From contig JAEEXV010000022.1 of NCBI GenBank assembly GCA_016287975.1, forward strand, positions 1 to 32,497: a stretch of DNA of 32,497 nt, read 5' to 3'. Positions 8,250 through 16,629 of the stretch are shown one piece after another. Position numbers and translations under genes: made by a program. This stretch comes from Lentisphaeria bacterium (lineage in GTDB: Bacteria; Verrucomicrobiota; Lentisphaeria; Oligosphaerales; Oligosphaeraceae). The notes below the pieces were generated by a model, which worked only from the letters and a program-made list of their open reading frames with translations, was not told the DNA's origin and did not search any database. Positions within the stretch are counted from its first letter, which is position 1. Each line of letters begins with the position of its first letter.

Positions 8250-9359
8250 ATGGAACCAGCGCCCACAGTTACATCAAAATACGTGCGCACGAGGTCAAAT
8301 GAACTCTATCAGGCTCTGCTCGACTTCATCGCGCAGTCAAGGCCGGGCATGCCCCTGGCTAGCGAGAATGCCCTGGCGCACAGGCACCATGTGTCCCGGA
8401 CGACGGTGCACAAGGTTCTGCGTCAACTGGAGGATGACGGCATGGTCGTGCGCCGCCAGGGCGTCGGGGCGTTCGTCAAGGGCCGGCGCACTGTGACGTT
8501 CCTGTTGCCGTGCCCGGACTACATGACGGACGAGTACCAGCCTTACAACGACGGCTTCCTGCTCAATTTCCAGGGCGCGATGAAGGCGGCGCACGACCTG
8601 GGGCTTTCCCTTGAGGCGCTGCCGGTGGCGCCGGTCAACAACAGGGACTTCAACCTCTCCTACATCGACCACGAACGCTTGTCGGAGGTTGGCCCCGATT
8701 CGATGATCGTCTGTTCGGCATACTTCTGCATGCTGTACGAACTCTTCTGCCGCCGGCGCGCCAAAGTGGCGGTCATGGGCTCGCAATACGAGCATTACGG
8801 CTATAGGAACTACCGCCGGGACTTCTACTCCGTCGATGCGGACATGCACGGCGCGATGGATCGAATTCTGGACTACTGCCGCGCCAGGGGCAAACGGCGT
8901 ATCGCGCTTGTCAAGTGCGGCGTGGCGGAGAAGAAGTTTCCGCTGAACAATGCCTACAGCAAATGGTGCGCCCGGCACCGTATGCCGGAGATCTTCCACA
9001 GTTTCCCCGGCGAAAGCAGCGGGAGCGACGCCTTCTCCAGGGGGCTGATCGCCAAATTGCACCGGGAGACGGGATTCGACGCGCTGGTCTTCCAGCATAC
9101 CGGCTTCATCCATGCATCGGGCACGATTCAGGATATCCTGGAGCTTCCGCCGGACATGCTTGTGTTCGGCGTCAATTTCCAACGGAACTATTCGCCCGGC
9201 CTCGCGCCGTTTCCCCGCTGCATGGTCGATGCCTTCAAGCTCGGCTATGAGGCGGTCAGAATCCTCGTCGATTCACCGCGGCACGGCGCGACACGGACAT
9301 TCCCATACGTTTTCTACGATCTGCCGGAAGACTGGAAGACGATTCTGAAAGAGGCGTAG
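8250..9359 (+). CDS. GntR-type winged-helix regulator with LacI-like sensor domain
   Basis: A 369-aa protein. Residues about 18-77 are a GntR winged helix-turn-helix: LYQALLDFIAQ, PLASENALAHRHHVSRTTVH, LRQLEDDGMVVRRQGVGAFV. Residues about 84-365 have the layout of a LacI/periplasmic-binding-protein sensor, starting VTFLLPCPDY, with VAVMGSQYEHYG, a VDADMHGAMDRILDY helix and IALVKCG. This architecture is that of AraR and related sugar-responsive repressors. It probably senses a sugar and controls the GH130 gene and perhaps the convergent GRE operon. No Shine-Dalgarno sequence is clear before the chosen ATG. Pro-Gly pairs are CCGGGC or CCCGGC, unlike the flanking genes. Effector unknown. Confidence 0.85.
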   Translation: MEPAPTVTSKYVRTRSNELYQALLDFIAQSRPGMPLASENALAHRHHVSRTTVHKVLRQLEDDGMVVRRQGVGAFVKGRRTVTFLLPCPDYMTDEYQPYNDGFLLNFQGAMKAAHDLGLSLEALPVAPVNNRDFNLSYIDHERLSEVGPDSMIVCSAYFCMLYELFCRRRAKVAVMGSQYEHYGYRNYRRDFYSVDADMHGAMDRILDYCRARGKRRIALVKCGVAEKKFPLNNAYSKWCARHRMPEIFHSFPGESSGSDAFSRGLIAKLHRETGFDALVFQHTGFIHASGTIQDILELPPDMLVFGVNFQRNYSPGLAPFPRCMVDAFKLGYEAVRILVDSPRHGATRTFPYVFYDLPEDWKTILKEA

Positions 9360-9366
9360 TCATTAA

Positions 9367-9380
9367 GCCCCTGAGGGGGC
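9367..9380. terminator. Short hairpin between convergent genes
   Basis: GCCCC-TGAG-GGGGC lies 7 nt after the regulator's stop codon, in the 135-nt gap before the end of the activase gene. The 5-bp stem has no T-run, so termination is doubtful. Confidence 0.25.
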
Positions 9381-9494
9381 GATATCCGTAACCATAGGAG
9401 AGCGCTACCGCCTGGGGACATTTATCTGGCCATGGCATGGCGTTCTGCTCTTTCGCCTCGGCCCAGCATGGCCCCGTCCGAATCCACTGGATTC

Positions 9495-10397
9495 TCAATC
9501 GTCAGGCAAAACAGTCTTCAAATGGTAGCTCTTGAATACATCGGCGGAACGATGCATTTCATCAGGAGTCATTCGGAGATTCGCGGGCATGGTGCAGGTT
9601 CTTCCTATTGCATTGTACTTGGAGCGGGAGAGGTCATGGTATTCCAAAAGCCTCACGGCTGTGACAGAGGGGATTTCCGCCAAGAACTCGGCAGAACGCT
9701 TTAATGCCGCTTCGTCCGTATTCATTCCCGGAATAAGCGGAATGCGGATCTCAACAGGAATGTCCAACATTCCCAGACGCCGCAGATTCTCCTTGATGAG
9801 TCCATTGTCCGCTCCCGTCAAGGATTTGTGTGCTTCGCTGTCAGGATGCTTGAAGTCATACAAAAACAAATCCACAAATGGCACAACCTTTTCCATGGCC
9901 TCCCAGGGAACTGCGCCGCAGGTATCCACGGCGCAATGCACGCCGGATTGTTTCAGCAATGCCAAAAGTTCTGCGCAAAAGTCCGCTTGCATAAGCGGCT
10001 CGCCTCCTGACAGAGTGATTCCGCCCCCGGATGCTTTGTAAAAAAGCGAATCTTCCAACAGCTCCGGGAGGATTTCTTCCGGCGAAACGGTCCTCCCGTA
10101 AAGAACGAGTGCATCATGAAGGCAACTTGCCACGCACTTGCCGCAGCTGACGCAGCGCGAACGGTCAAGTGCATGTGCAATCGGCGAAACCGCGTGGCAA
10201 TCACATGCCTTTTGACACCGGCCGCATTTCACGCATTTATGCTGAAAGACGCCTAGTTCAGGATGCGGCGACATGCCTTCGGGATTGTGGCACCATCGGC
10301 AATGGAGAGGGCATCCCTTGAGGAACAGTGTGCTCCGGATCCCAGGCCCATCATGCACGGCCATTCGCTTGACGTTGAAAATCGTTGCGCAAGTCAT
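9495..10397 (-). CDS. Glycyl radical enzyme activating protein (radical SAM)
   Basis: A 300-aa radical SAM enzyme. The cluster motif C29-x3-C33-x2-C36 (GCPLHCRWC) binds the SAM-cleaving 4Fe-4S cluster. Between residues 55 and 92 there is a ferredoxin-like insert with two further sets, C55-x2-C58-x2-C61-x3-C65 and C82-x2-C85-x2-C88-x3-C92. Such an insert is seen in activases of dehydratase/lyase-type GREs and is absent from the pyruvate formate-lyase activase PflA. GGGITLSGGEPLMQ (about 124-137) is the family's SAM-binding GGEP motif. It would remove an H atom from Gly712 of the GRE encoded two genes upstream. Its ATG overlaps the stop of the CMD-like gene (ATGA), so the genes are translationally coupled. 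It lies at the 3' end of the block's leftward operon and meets the regulator gene tail to tail. Confidence 0.93.
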   Translation of the reverse strand: MTCATIFNVKRMAVHDGPGIRSTLFLKGCPLHCRWCHNPEGMSPHPELGVFQHKCVKCGRCQKACDCHAVSPIAHALDRSRCVSCGKCVASCLHDALVLYGRTVSPEEILPELLEDSLFYKASGGGITLSGGEPLMQADFCAELLALLKQSGVHCAVDTCGAVPWEAMEKVVPFVDLFLYDFKHPDSEAHKSLTGADNGLIKENLRRLGMLDIPVEIRIPLIPGMNTDEAALKRSAEFLAEIPSVTAVRLLEYHDLSRSKYNAIGRTCTMPANLRMTPDEMHRSADVFKSYHLKTVLPDD

Positions 10398-10816
10398 TGC
10401 TTCTTGTGCAGTTCCGAATAGTCGACACCTTCCGCGTCAAAGACCTCCTTCATCGCCCGTAACGCCGCAATGGATTCGGGAAAACCGCAGTAGACGACCA
10501 ATTGGCATAAGGCTTCGGAAATCTCACGCGGCGACAAGCCGGCCACCAGCCCCGTATGGATGTGGTTCTTGAGTTCAGGCAAGACGTCCCCTTTCGCGGC
10601 CAATGCGGAGATGATCACCAATTCGCGGTCACGGACAGAAAGCCCGCTGCGGTTATGCACGGAACCAAATGCAAATTCATAGATGTAATCGACCATCTGC
10701 GGCGCCACCGCCTCCAGGTCATCGAAAATCGGACTTGTGTCGCCGATTTCCTTCAGGCGGTCCATTCCTTTTTGGCGACAGTTCCTATCGTCCATATCTG
10801 CAATTCCCTTCTTCAT
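10394..10816 (-). CDS. Carboxymuconolactone decarboxylase-like (CMD/AhpD-fold) protein
   Basis: A 140-aa protein. Residues about 41-125 match the CMD family: LSVRDRELVIISALAAKGDV, ELKNHIHTGLVAGLSPREIS, LVVYCGFPESIAALRA. The family contains decarboxylases of muconolactone-type beta-keto acids and, with a CxxC pair, AhpD peroxidase partners. Here there is no CxxC, only isolated Cys104 and Cys110, so AhpD-type redox chemistry is unlikely and His85/His87 with Glu81 are the candidate active residues. The ATG at 10816 overlaps the GRE stop (ATGA); an in-frame ATG at 10795 has AAGGGA 9 nt before it and could be the true start. Being between a GRE and its activase, with overlaps on both sides, suggests that it acts on the GRE's substrate or product. 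The function is not established. Confidence 0.85.
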   Translation of the reverse strand: MKKGIADMDDRNCRQKGMDRLKEIGDTSPIFDDLEAVAPQMVDYIYEFAFGSVHNRSGLSVRDRELVIISALAAKGDVLPELKNHIHTGLVAGLSPREISEALCQLVVYCGFPESIAALRAMKEVFDAEGVDYSELHKKQ

Positions 10817-13026
10817 TCAATGATGTTTTCCGCACGCTTGATGAAGCTTTCCTGCTCTGGCAGGCTCAAGTCCAAAAAGCGCGTATTCCAGCCGCAGACG
10901 CGGACTTGGAGATTTTGATAGCGCTCCGGATCCTGTTGCGCCTTGCGCAAGTCCGCCGCCGAGAAGATATTGAACTGAATGGCGTTGCCTCCACGCGAAA
11001 AGTAGACATCCAGGAGCGCCTGCATCGTGCCAAGGCCGTCGCTTCCACGGACAGTTTCCGGATGAAGCATGACATCCAGAGTGTAATTCCCTGGGAATGA
11101 CGTGCATGGGACTTCCGTAATCGAACGGATGAGCGTGGTCACTCCCTTGCGATCCATGCCTGGAGTGGGCGACATGTTTTTTGAGGTCTCCTCGCCGGCC
11201 AGGCGTCCGTCTGGCGTTGCGCCGGTATGCAGACCCATCTTGACGTATTGCAGCGCCGGATGGCTTGACGCCATGTAGTACCCGCCGCGCAAATTGGGAC
11301 GCATGTTAATCTTGTTGCCGATGAAGGCGGCCATTGTGCGGGCCAGCGCCTCTGCCTCCGCAGAGCCGCATCCCACCTTTTCAGGAAGGCGCAAGGCACG
11401 GCTGCGGAGTTCCTCCTGCCCATTCCAGTTATTGCGGCAAATGTCACGGAGTTCTGGCAGTGAAACAACTTTATCATCGTAAACCAATTTCTTGACCGCC
11501 AGAATGGCGTCTACCAAGGTGGAGAAGCCGCCTAACAGGAGCATGGAGGAATTGTATTTGCAGCCGCGCGAAAACCCCTCCACGCCTTTTTGCAAAGGCG
11601 TTTCAAACGAGCCAGAGAATACCAGCGCAGGGCAAAGATATTCCATATACTGCTCCAACTGGTCGTTGATTCTCATGATTTCGTCCAACTGATAGGAAAT
11701 CTGAAGCAGGACTGCTTCGTAGAAGTCGGAATAGGTCTTCATGTCCTCGGCTTTGCCAGTGCGCGTTCCGCAGTCCTCGCCGGTGGCTGGATCAAAACCG
11801 TCATTGAGCGCCAGTTCCACCATTTTGAGCAAGTTGCCATGTATGGACTGGGTGATGTTCTCGTTGGCCTTGGTTCCCCACTCGTAACAGCCGGTGATGT
11901 CAGGATCAGCCGCCTCTTCAGGGGTGCGCCCCAGGGAAAGCATCGCCTGTTCGATGGCCTTTTCATTGATGAAGACGATGCTGCTGTGCCCTCTGCGGAT
12001 CATGTCAAGCGCTAACGCCAAAAAGTCTTTCGGTGTATTGCGGTTGACTTTGATTTGAATTTTAGGCGTGGGAATGTCCAGTTTGTCATATTCTTCAAGG
12101 ATGATGTATGACAGTTCATTGACTCGACTGCTGCCGTCCGCATTGGTGCCTGCCATATAAAAAGGCTGCCCCCAGTAGTTGTCAATCGAGCCCCATTGGA
12201 TCAAAAAGTAGGCAAGCAATTCACGCATTTGCGCTTCCGTGAATTCGCCTGTTGACTTGGACTTTTGATAGAACGGGAGAAGAATCACATCCAGATTGCC
12301 CAGGGAACGCACCTGGATCCGGTCGACGTATTCGCTGAACATGAAATAAAGGTAGATAAACTGAAGCGCATCGAAAAAACTCTGCGGGGCGCCCTCCTCC
12401 AGACGTTTCAACGAGGCGCAGACCATCTTGACCCGGTCGTTGTCGGGGTAGTGTGAAAGCCCGAATTGGCGGAAGCGTGCTATGGTTGATATGATTTTCC
12501 GGTAGACTGCAAGTGTGGAGTCGAAGAAGCACTCCATATACTCGTCCAATGATCCGTCATTCCGGTGCTTTTCCCGGTAGAATTCAATGCGTCTTGCTGC
12601 GCCTGGGAATCCCTCTGCAAGGAGATAATCCCAATCCGGGACCGAATGGTTCGTGTCGAAATACATTACTTTGGTTCCAGTGGCAACGCCTTTTTCGATC
12701 TCGCGAAATTCCTGCTGCAGCGTTGATTTATAGAGGCGGTTTGCGCGTGTCTGAACGATTCGCTGCATCGGTCTTTCGTCTCTATTGTAACAGCCGAACG
12801 CCACAAAGAAATCGTGCGGATTGACGTCAATGAGCATATTGTCGCAGACGAACCCGAAAAGATCGGCCTTCATCTTTTCTGGGTTCCAGTCGGCAATTTC
12901 CTCTTCCCTGGCATCAACGGCTTTTCCCAATTCCGAGTTGGAGAGGCCCGCTTGCCTGGGAAAGGTCGGCTGATGGTATTTTCCCATCAAATAAGCCTTG
13001 TCTTCCTGAAATGTCCCGAACAGCAT
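10813..13026 (-). CDS. Glycyl radical enzyme of the PFL-like dehydratase/lyase group, substrate unknown
   Basis: A 737-aa GRE. The N-terminal PFL-like part contains NHSVPDWDYLLAEGFPG (126-142). The active-site loop is DITGCYEWG, giving thiyl-radical Cys380 and Glu382, the C-x-E pair of choline lyase, glycerol/propanediol dehydratase and hydroxyproline dehydratase; pyruvate formate-lyase has C-C instead. The late barrel has TGATPDGRLAGE (601-612). The radical loop is VRVCGWNTRF with Gly712, in place of the common RVAGYSA or RVSGYAV; Cys711 directly before the radical Gly is unusual. The length is somewhat below the usual 780-850 aa. GAGG lies 9 nt before the ATG. It is followed at once by the CMD-like protein and activase with ATGA overlaps. 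No microcompartment shell or aldehyde dehydrogenase gene is near. It probably performs an anaerobic C-O, C-N or C-C cleavage on a sugar-derived acid or polyol; this last point is inference. Confidence 0.92.
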   Translation of the reverse strand: MLFGTFQEDKAYLMGKYHQPTFPRQAGLSNSELGKAVDAREEEIADWNPEKMKADLFGFVCDNMLIDVNPHDFFVAFGCYNRDERPMQRIVQTRANRLYKSTLQQEFREIEKGVATGTKVMYFDTNHSVPDWDYLLAEGFPGAARRIEFYREKHRNDGSLDEYMECFFDSTLAVYRKIISTIARFRQFGLSHYPDNDRVKMVCASLKRLEEGAPQSFFDALQFIYLYFMFSEYVDRIQVRSLGNLDVILLPFYQKSKSTGEFTEAQMRELLAYFLIQWGSIDNYWGQPFYMAGTNADGSSRVNELSYIILEEYDKLDIPTPKIQIKVNRNTPKDFLALALDMIRRGHSSIVFINEKAIEQAMLSLGRTPEEAADPDITGCYEWGTKANENITQSIHGNLLKMVELALNDGFDPATGEDCGTRTGKAEDMKTYSDFYEAVLLQISYQLDEIMRINDQLEQYMEYLCPALVFSGSFETPLQKGVEGFSRGCKYNSSMLLLGGFSTLVDAILAVKKLVYDDKVVSLPELRDICRNNWNGQEELRSRALRLPEKVGCGSAEAEALARTMAAFIGNKINMRPNLRGGYYMASSHPALQYVKMGLHTGATPDGRLAGEETSKNMSPTPGMDRKGVTTLIRSITEVPCTSFPGNYTLDVMLHPETVRGSDGLGTMQALLDVYFSRGGNAIQFNIFSAADLRKAQQDPERYQNLQVRVCGWNTRFLDLSLPEQESFIKRAENIIE

Positions 13027-13060
13027 CTTTCAATCCTCTTTGGTATCCAGGTCTGTCCTT

Positions 13061-15286
13061 TTATCTGCCCTCATGCTTCACGAAGATGATCCGGTCGCAG
13101 AAGAGGCCGTTCGGCTCGTTCGCCTTACCGCCGAGTTCGGGGCCCGTCGCCTTCATGTGCGCCCAGACTTCCCATGTCTCGGGGACGATTCCGACCCCGC
13201 CCTTCCACAGCATGGCGCGAAAATGCGGCCCCATAAGCAGTCCGTTCATATTCGGCAGTTTCATCGAACCCACGTCAATCCAGTGGTACTGGCCATCGGC
13301 GCGGAGTTCCTTCTGCGTGAGGGAAATCTTGGCGTATTCGGCGTCGGTGTAATCGGTCAGCACGAATTCCAGCGGATAACGGAACGGCTTGCCTGAGGCC
13401 TCGCGCGGCTTGCCCCATGTCCGTCCGGCCAGACCGTCCGGATCGACGCTGATTGACTTCATCTGGTTGCCATAGCGTGTGAAGTCCTTCCACATGACAT
13501 CGACGATCGTCTTGCCCTTGAACTGCTCCGGGACCGGCAACGGCAGCAACTTCTCCAATTCGGCGTACAGCGACATCTGCTCGCGGGTGGTGGTCTTCTG
13601 CCATTCGGCCAGGCGCGGGCAGGCATCCGACGTCTCGATGGAGCAGGCGGCGTAGCGGGCGAAGGCGGCCGTGCGCGCCGCCTGGTTTTCGGGGGTGGCG
13701 GGCCGCAGGGTGTGGAACGACAAGTCCACGGGAATTCGTTCGCGACGCACATGGCGGGCGTGGAGCGCGTTGTCGCCGGCGAGCTGTTCCGCGCGGTCGA
13801 GCAGTCGGTTGACGACGGTGTAGAATTCGTCGTCGAGATAGCAGCATGTCGTGTGCAGGGCATCCTCGCCCTTTCGGGAGCCGCTTTCCTTCTGGCGGCG
13901 CATCAGATAGTCGAGATACTCGCGCATTGCCGGAGCGGCCTTGGGGCCATAGTAGCCGGCCAGGAACTTGTTGATGAGTTCGTTGTAGTCGCGGTCTGGA
14001 TCGACTGCCAGCCGAAGCATCATCCACCACTGGAGCTGAGCGAAACTCCGCTCCAGCGGCAGTTCGTTCTCGAAGAAATAATGGCGGACATTGTAGGCCT
14101 TGCAATTGCGGAACACCGCCGGGAGTTCGTCGAGTTTGTAGACATACGGGAACTCGAGACCTCGGTAATGCTTGGCGTAGTCCCAGATTCCGGTCTGCGC
14201 CGCATGGCCCTTCCAGCCCCTGAGCACTTTGTCGTAGTGGCTGCCTACGGTGAACGGATGCCACAGGCTGGCGCCGCACATCCGCACCATGATTTTGTCG
14301 TCGAAGACAATATGGGCTGGGGGCGCCAGCGTGTAGTTGTAGGCCAGCGTCGAGATCGTCACGTCCGGAAACTCGTCGCGCACCTCGGCGGAAACGGCAT
14401 TGAGGAAGTCGCCGAGCACGCCGCTATAGGCGCCCTCGCGCTTCAGAATCGCGCGGCAGGCGGGGCAGACGCATTCCACGCCGGAGCCGGTGTCATTCTG
14501 GCTGATGTCGTAGAATTCCGCCTGGATGCCGTCGGCGCGGTCCTGCCGGATGTATGCCTTGAGTTTCTCGGCGACGGCATGGCGCAGTTTTGGATTGGAC
14601 AGGCAGTAGGTTTCCTTCTGTCGGTTGCCTTTGCGGTCAAGGGCGAAGAATTGGGGATCGGTCCATCCCTTGGCATAGTGTCCGAGAGTATGGTTGGCTC
14701 TCGGCCGGCCGAACTCCACGGACGCCTCCGGAAGTCCAGTGTTCCAGGTGTTCTCGCGGTTGCGCAACTTCAGCAGGCAGTCCTCCTCGCTATTCCGTTT
14801 CATGCCGGTGTAGATTTCCACCGAATAGACGGCCGGGCGCACGCGGATGGCCGTCTTCGGGAAGGCGAACGACGGATTCTCGGGGATGACCGTCGTGTCG
14901 CGGTCGAGCCAGAGGCAGTTCGCCGCCCGTTCCAGAAAATCGTAGACGCCCCAGATGACACCGGTCACGGTGCCGCCTTCGATGACATAGTTGCGGCCTT
15001 CCGGATGGAGCATGTATTCGTCCTTGGCCAGCGCCAGGTCGGGCGTGGCGATGCGCAGGACAATGGCGCCGTACGGTTTACCCGCCGTTTTCCCAATGGT
15101 GAAATTGCGGCCAGTGACCTGGCTCATGCATTCACGCAGGTCACTGACCGCCCGATCAAAGGCCTTTCCGCCATGAAGTTCCACGGCAATCGTGGAAATG
15201 ACATGTTCGCCCGGCGTTGTCTCCGCACCACGCAGGGAGACGAAAAGAAGCAAGAGGGGCGTCAAGAATGTAATGATGACGCGCAT
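13061..15286 (-). CDS. Secreted DUF4838 (alpha-glucuronidase-like) protein
   Basis: Taken from the ATG at 15286 this is a 741-aa protein beginning with a signal peptide (MRVIITFLTPLLLLFVSLRG). An N-terminal GH67/GH20-type accessory domain follows, with GGTVTGVIWGVYDFLERAA. The DUF4838 domain holds the cysteine motif ECVCPACRAI and then REGAYSGVLGDFLNAVSAEV, and later NVRHYFFENELP. The C-terminal 150 residues are beta-rich and may bind carbohydrate. DUF4838 proteins are related to alpha-glucuronidases but few are tested, so activity on a uronic-acid or other glycan is inference. In-frame ATGs at 15301, 15328 and 15406 are possible starts. None has a well-spaced Shine-Dalgarno sequence. It ends 34 nt before the GRE gene and is probably co-transcribed with it, which links the GRE's substrate to a glycan. 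Confidence 0.82.
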   Translation of the reverse strand: MRVIITFLTPLLLLFVSLRGAETTPGEHVISTIAVELHGGKAFDRAVSDLRECMSQVTGRNFTIGKTAGKPYGAIVLRIATPDLALAKDEYMLHPEGRNYVIEGGTVTGVIWGVYDFLERAANCLWLDRDTTVIPENPSFAFPKTAIRVRPAVYSVEIYTGMKRNSEEDCLLKLRNRENTWNTGLPEASVEFGRPRANHTLGHYAKGWTDPQFFALDRKGNRQKETYCLSNPKLRHAVAEKLKAYIRQDRADGIQAEFYDISQNDTGSGVECVCPACRAILKREGAYSGVLGDFLNAVSAEVRDEFPDVTISTLAYNYTLAPPAHIVFDDKIMVRMCGASLWHPFTVGSHYDKVLRGWKGHAAQTGIWDYAKHYRGLEFPYVYKLDELPAVFRNCKAYNVRHYFFENELPLERSFAQLQWWMMLRLAVDPDRDYNELINKFLAGYYGPKAAPAMREYLDYLMRRQKESGSRKGEDALHTTCCYLDDEFYTVVNRLLDRAEQLAGDNALHARHVRRERIPVDLSFHTLRPATPENQAARTAAFARYAACSIETSDACPRLAEWQKTTTREQMSLYAELEKLLPLPVPEQFKGKTIVDVMWKDFTRYGNQMKSISVDPDGLAGRTWGKPREASGKPFRYPLEFVLTDYTDAEYAKISLTQKELRADGQYHWIDVGSMKLPNMNGLLMGPHFRAMLWKGGVGIVPETWEVWAHMKATGPELGGKANEPNGLFCDRIIFVKHEGR

Positions 15287-15454
15287 GTTCGTCTGGGTCA
15301 TGGGCAATGGGCAATGGATGAAGAGCATACTCCTGAATCCGTGAACTTGGTTTGGGACTTGAGAATCGGCGGGACCGTCAGACCATCGGACAATCGGGAC
15401 TTGCAATCATGGGAAAGCGATTCCATTGATTCAGGTATAATAGGGCGATGTCAA

Positions 15455-16204
15455 TTACAGGTCAGCCATGGGGTCACGGCCGGGATACTTCAGATCCCAG
15501 CACCAATAGGCGACTCCTTGCGCCACGATGGGCTTGTCGCCGGACAGATGAGTGGCACCCCAGCCGTGCACGGCATCCACATGGCCGTCAAGGAACAGCG
15601 TGTTGATCCGCATGCCATGGCGGATTCCGTCAATCGTCCCGTCGTTAGTGGCAAGCCACGGAATCAATGAATAGAAGCCGCAGGTGATTTTTCCGCCATA
15701 CACGCTGTCCGCGATGAGCATACGTTTGGAGGGCATGCTGATGCCGTCAATTTTGCCATTGTAGTTGTAGCCAAGCCACTTGCTCATGCCGTATGCGGCG
15801 AATTGCAGATAGTATGAATTGTTGTAGAGCAGCGAAGAATCAACCGTCCCCGTTTTGATCTGACTGTCATAGTTGCCTTTGAAGGCCGGGTCGATGAACA
15901 GGTTCTTGATGGACGGATCTTCCTTGCAGAGGAACCATGGCCAGCGCGGCTCCTGGTTGTTGTATGCCATGATGAGTCTCGGGAGGTAGCCCTCGTAGTT
16001 GTCGGCGTACATGGTGAATGCCAGGCCAATCTGCTTCTGGTTGTTGATGCACGAGATCGCGCGGGCCTTGGCGCGGGCCTTGCTCAGAGCAGGCAACAGC
16101 ATGCTGGCCAGGATGGCGATGATGGCGATGACAACGAGCAATTCAATTAAGGTAAACGAGTTGAAATTTTTCATATATGGAAAGCGGCTATGGGGTTTGA
16201 ACAT
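15455..16204 (-). CDS. Type IV pseudopilin-like protein (block copy)
   Basis: A 249-aa protein: a 17-residue leader, then [12 protein letters not shown] and a helix ending [26 protein letters not shown], and a C-terminal [20 protein letters not shown] with the His-to-DG motif. Cleavage is expected before the Phe. The ATG at 16204 is chosen over the one at 16174 because AAGGAGG lies 8 nt upstream. It heads the leftward operon with the DUF4838 protein and the GRE genes; the gap to the DUF4838 start is 168 nt. Its codon use is less GC-rich than that of the two other pseudopilins in the window even though the first 28 mature residues are almost the same. Function unknown beyond the family's likely membrane or cell-surface location. 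Confidence 0.85.
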   Translation of the reverse strand: MFKPHSRFPYMKNFNSFTLIELLVVIAIIAILASMLLPALSKARAKARAISCINNQKQIGLAFTMYADNYEGYLPRLIMAYNNQEPRWPWFLCKEDPSIKNLFIDPAFKGNYDSQIKTGTVDSSLLYNNSYYLQFAAYGMSKWLGYNYNGKIDGISMPSKRMLIADSVYGGKITCGFYSLIPWLATNDGTIDGIRHGMRINTLFLDGHVDAVHGWGATHLSGDKPIVAQGVAYWCWDLKYPGRDPMADL

Positions 16205-16206
16205 TT

Positions 16207-16548
16207 TTAACTCCTCCTTTGGCTGATGGTTTGAAACATGCGTTGATGGTTCGCTTGGGCTGAAAATCGTCCCACGTATAAATTACGACATTTTGCGTTG
16301 TTTCTCAAGCCAGGCAGATGGTGTTTCTTGTTCAGATTTTGCGTATGGGCTTTATGTTGGTCAATTGGGAGTGGTTGGATAGTGGCCATCGTCTTGGGAA
16401 TGGTTTTCCCATACAGTTTGACATCGGCCTGGTAGAAGACGACAAGTGCTGAATGCGGCGCTGTCGCCAGGCATTCGCAGGTATCGCCAGCCCCGAAGTA
16501 GATTTTGACGGAGCCTTCCGCCTCCCCTGTCAATACACTGGAGAAGAA
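16207..16548 (-). pseudogene. Truncated 3' remnant of a GH130 gene
   Basis: The frame EAEGSVKIYFGAGDTCECLA followed by TAPHSALVVFYQADVKL aligns with residues 296-331 of the intact GH130 protein (EADGSVKIYYGAADTCECLA). Upstream, FFSSVLTG matches the register of IFPGAMIP. A 21-nt stretch is identical between 8007-8027 and 16462-16482 (inverted). Everything before about residue 289 of the enzyme is missing, including the catalytic blade, so this cannot be active. There is no plausible own start except a TTG at 16533. The frame ends with TAA just 2 nt before the pseudopilin ATG. The tail after DVKLYGKTIPK diverges. It lies next to the right edge of the block and marks either deletion of a second GH130 gene or a recombination junction. 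Confidence 0.75.
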
Positions 16549-16629
16549 GGTTATGAGGCGCGCGGCGGGCGAGGATTGGGGGACTGCCTGCCCGCTTTGG
16601 GAAAGCCTGTTTTCACGAGAGAATCCGTG

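Larger units (their letters stand above)
6690..16560. other. Compositionally distinct block (putative acquired island)
   Basis: Genes from 7080 to about 16500 contain CCGG at normal frequency (23 in 7080-9359, about 21 in 13061-15286), whereas the flanking genes nearly lack it (3 in 566-5931, 1 or 2 in 16630-20735). The GRE operon also has visibly lower GC and more A/T-ending codons. The right edge falls between the GH130 remnant and the acetyltransferase gene at 16630; the left edge lies in the gap 6690-7079. I found no integrase, transposase, tRNA or target-site duplication, so the mode of entry is unknown. Confidence 0.5.

Noticed and set aside
15290..15330. Tandem GGGCAAT repeat before the DUF4838 gene as an operator or phase-variable tract
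   Set aside because: Only two short units are present and they fall inside one of the possible coding starts.
6690..16560. The distinct block as a transposon, prophage or integrative element
   Set aside because: No integrase, transposase, phage gene, tRNA edge or target duplication was found, so only an island of unknown origin is claimed.
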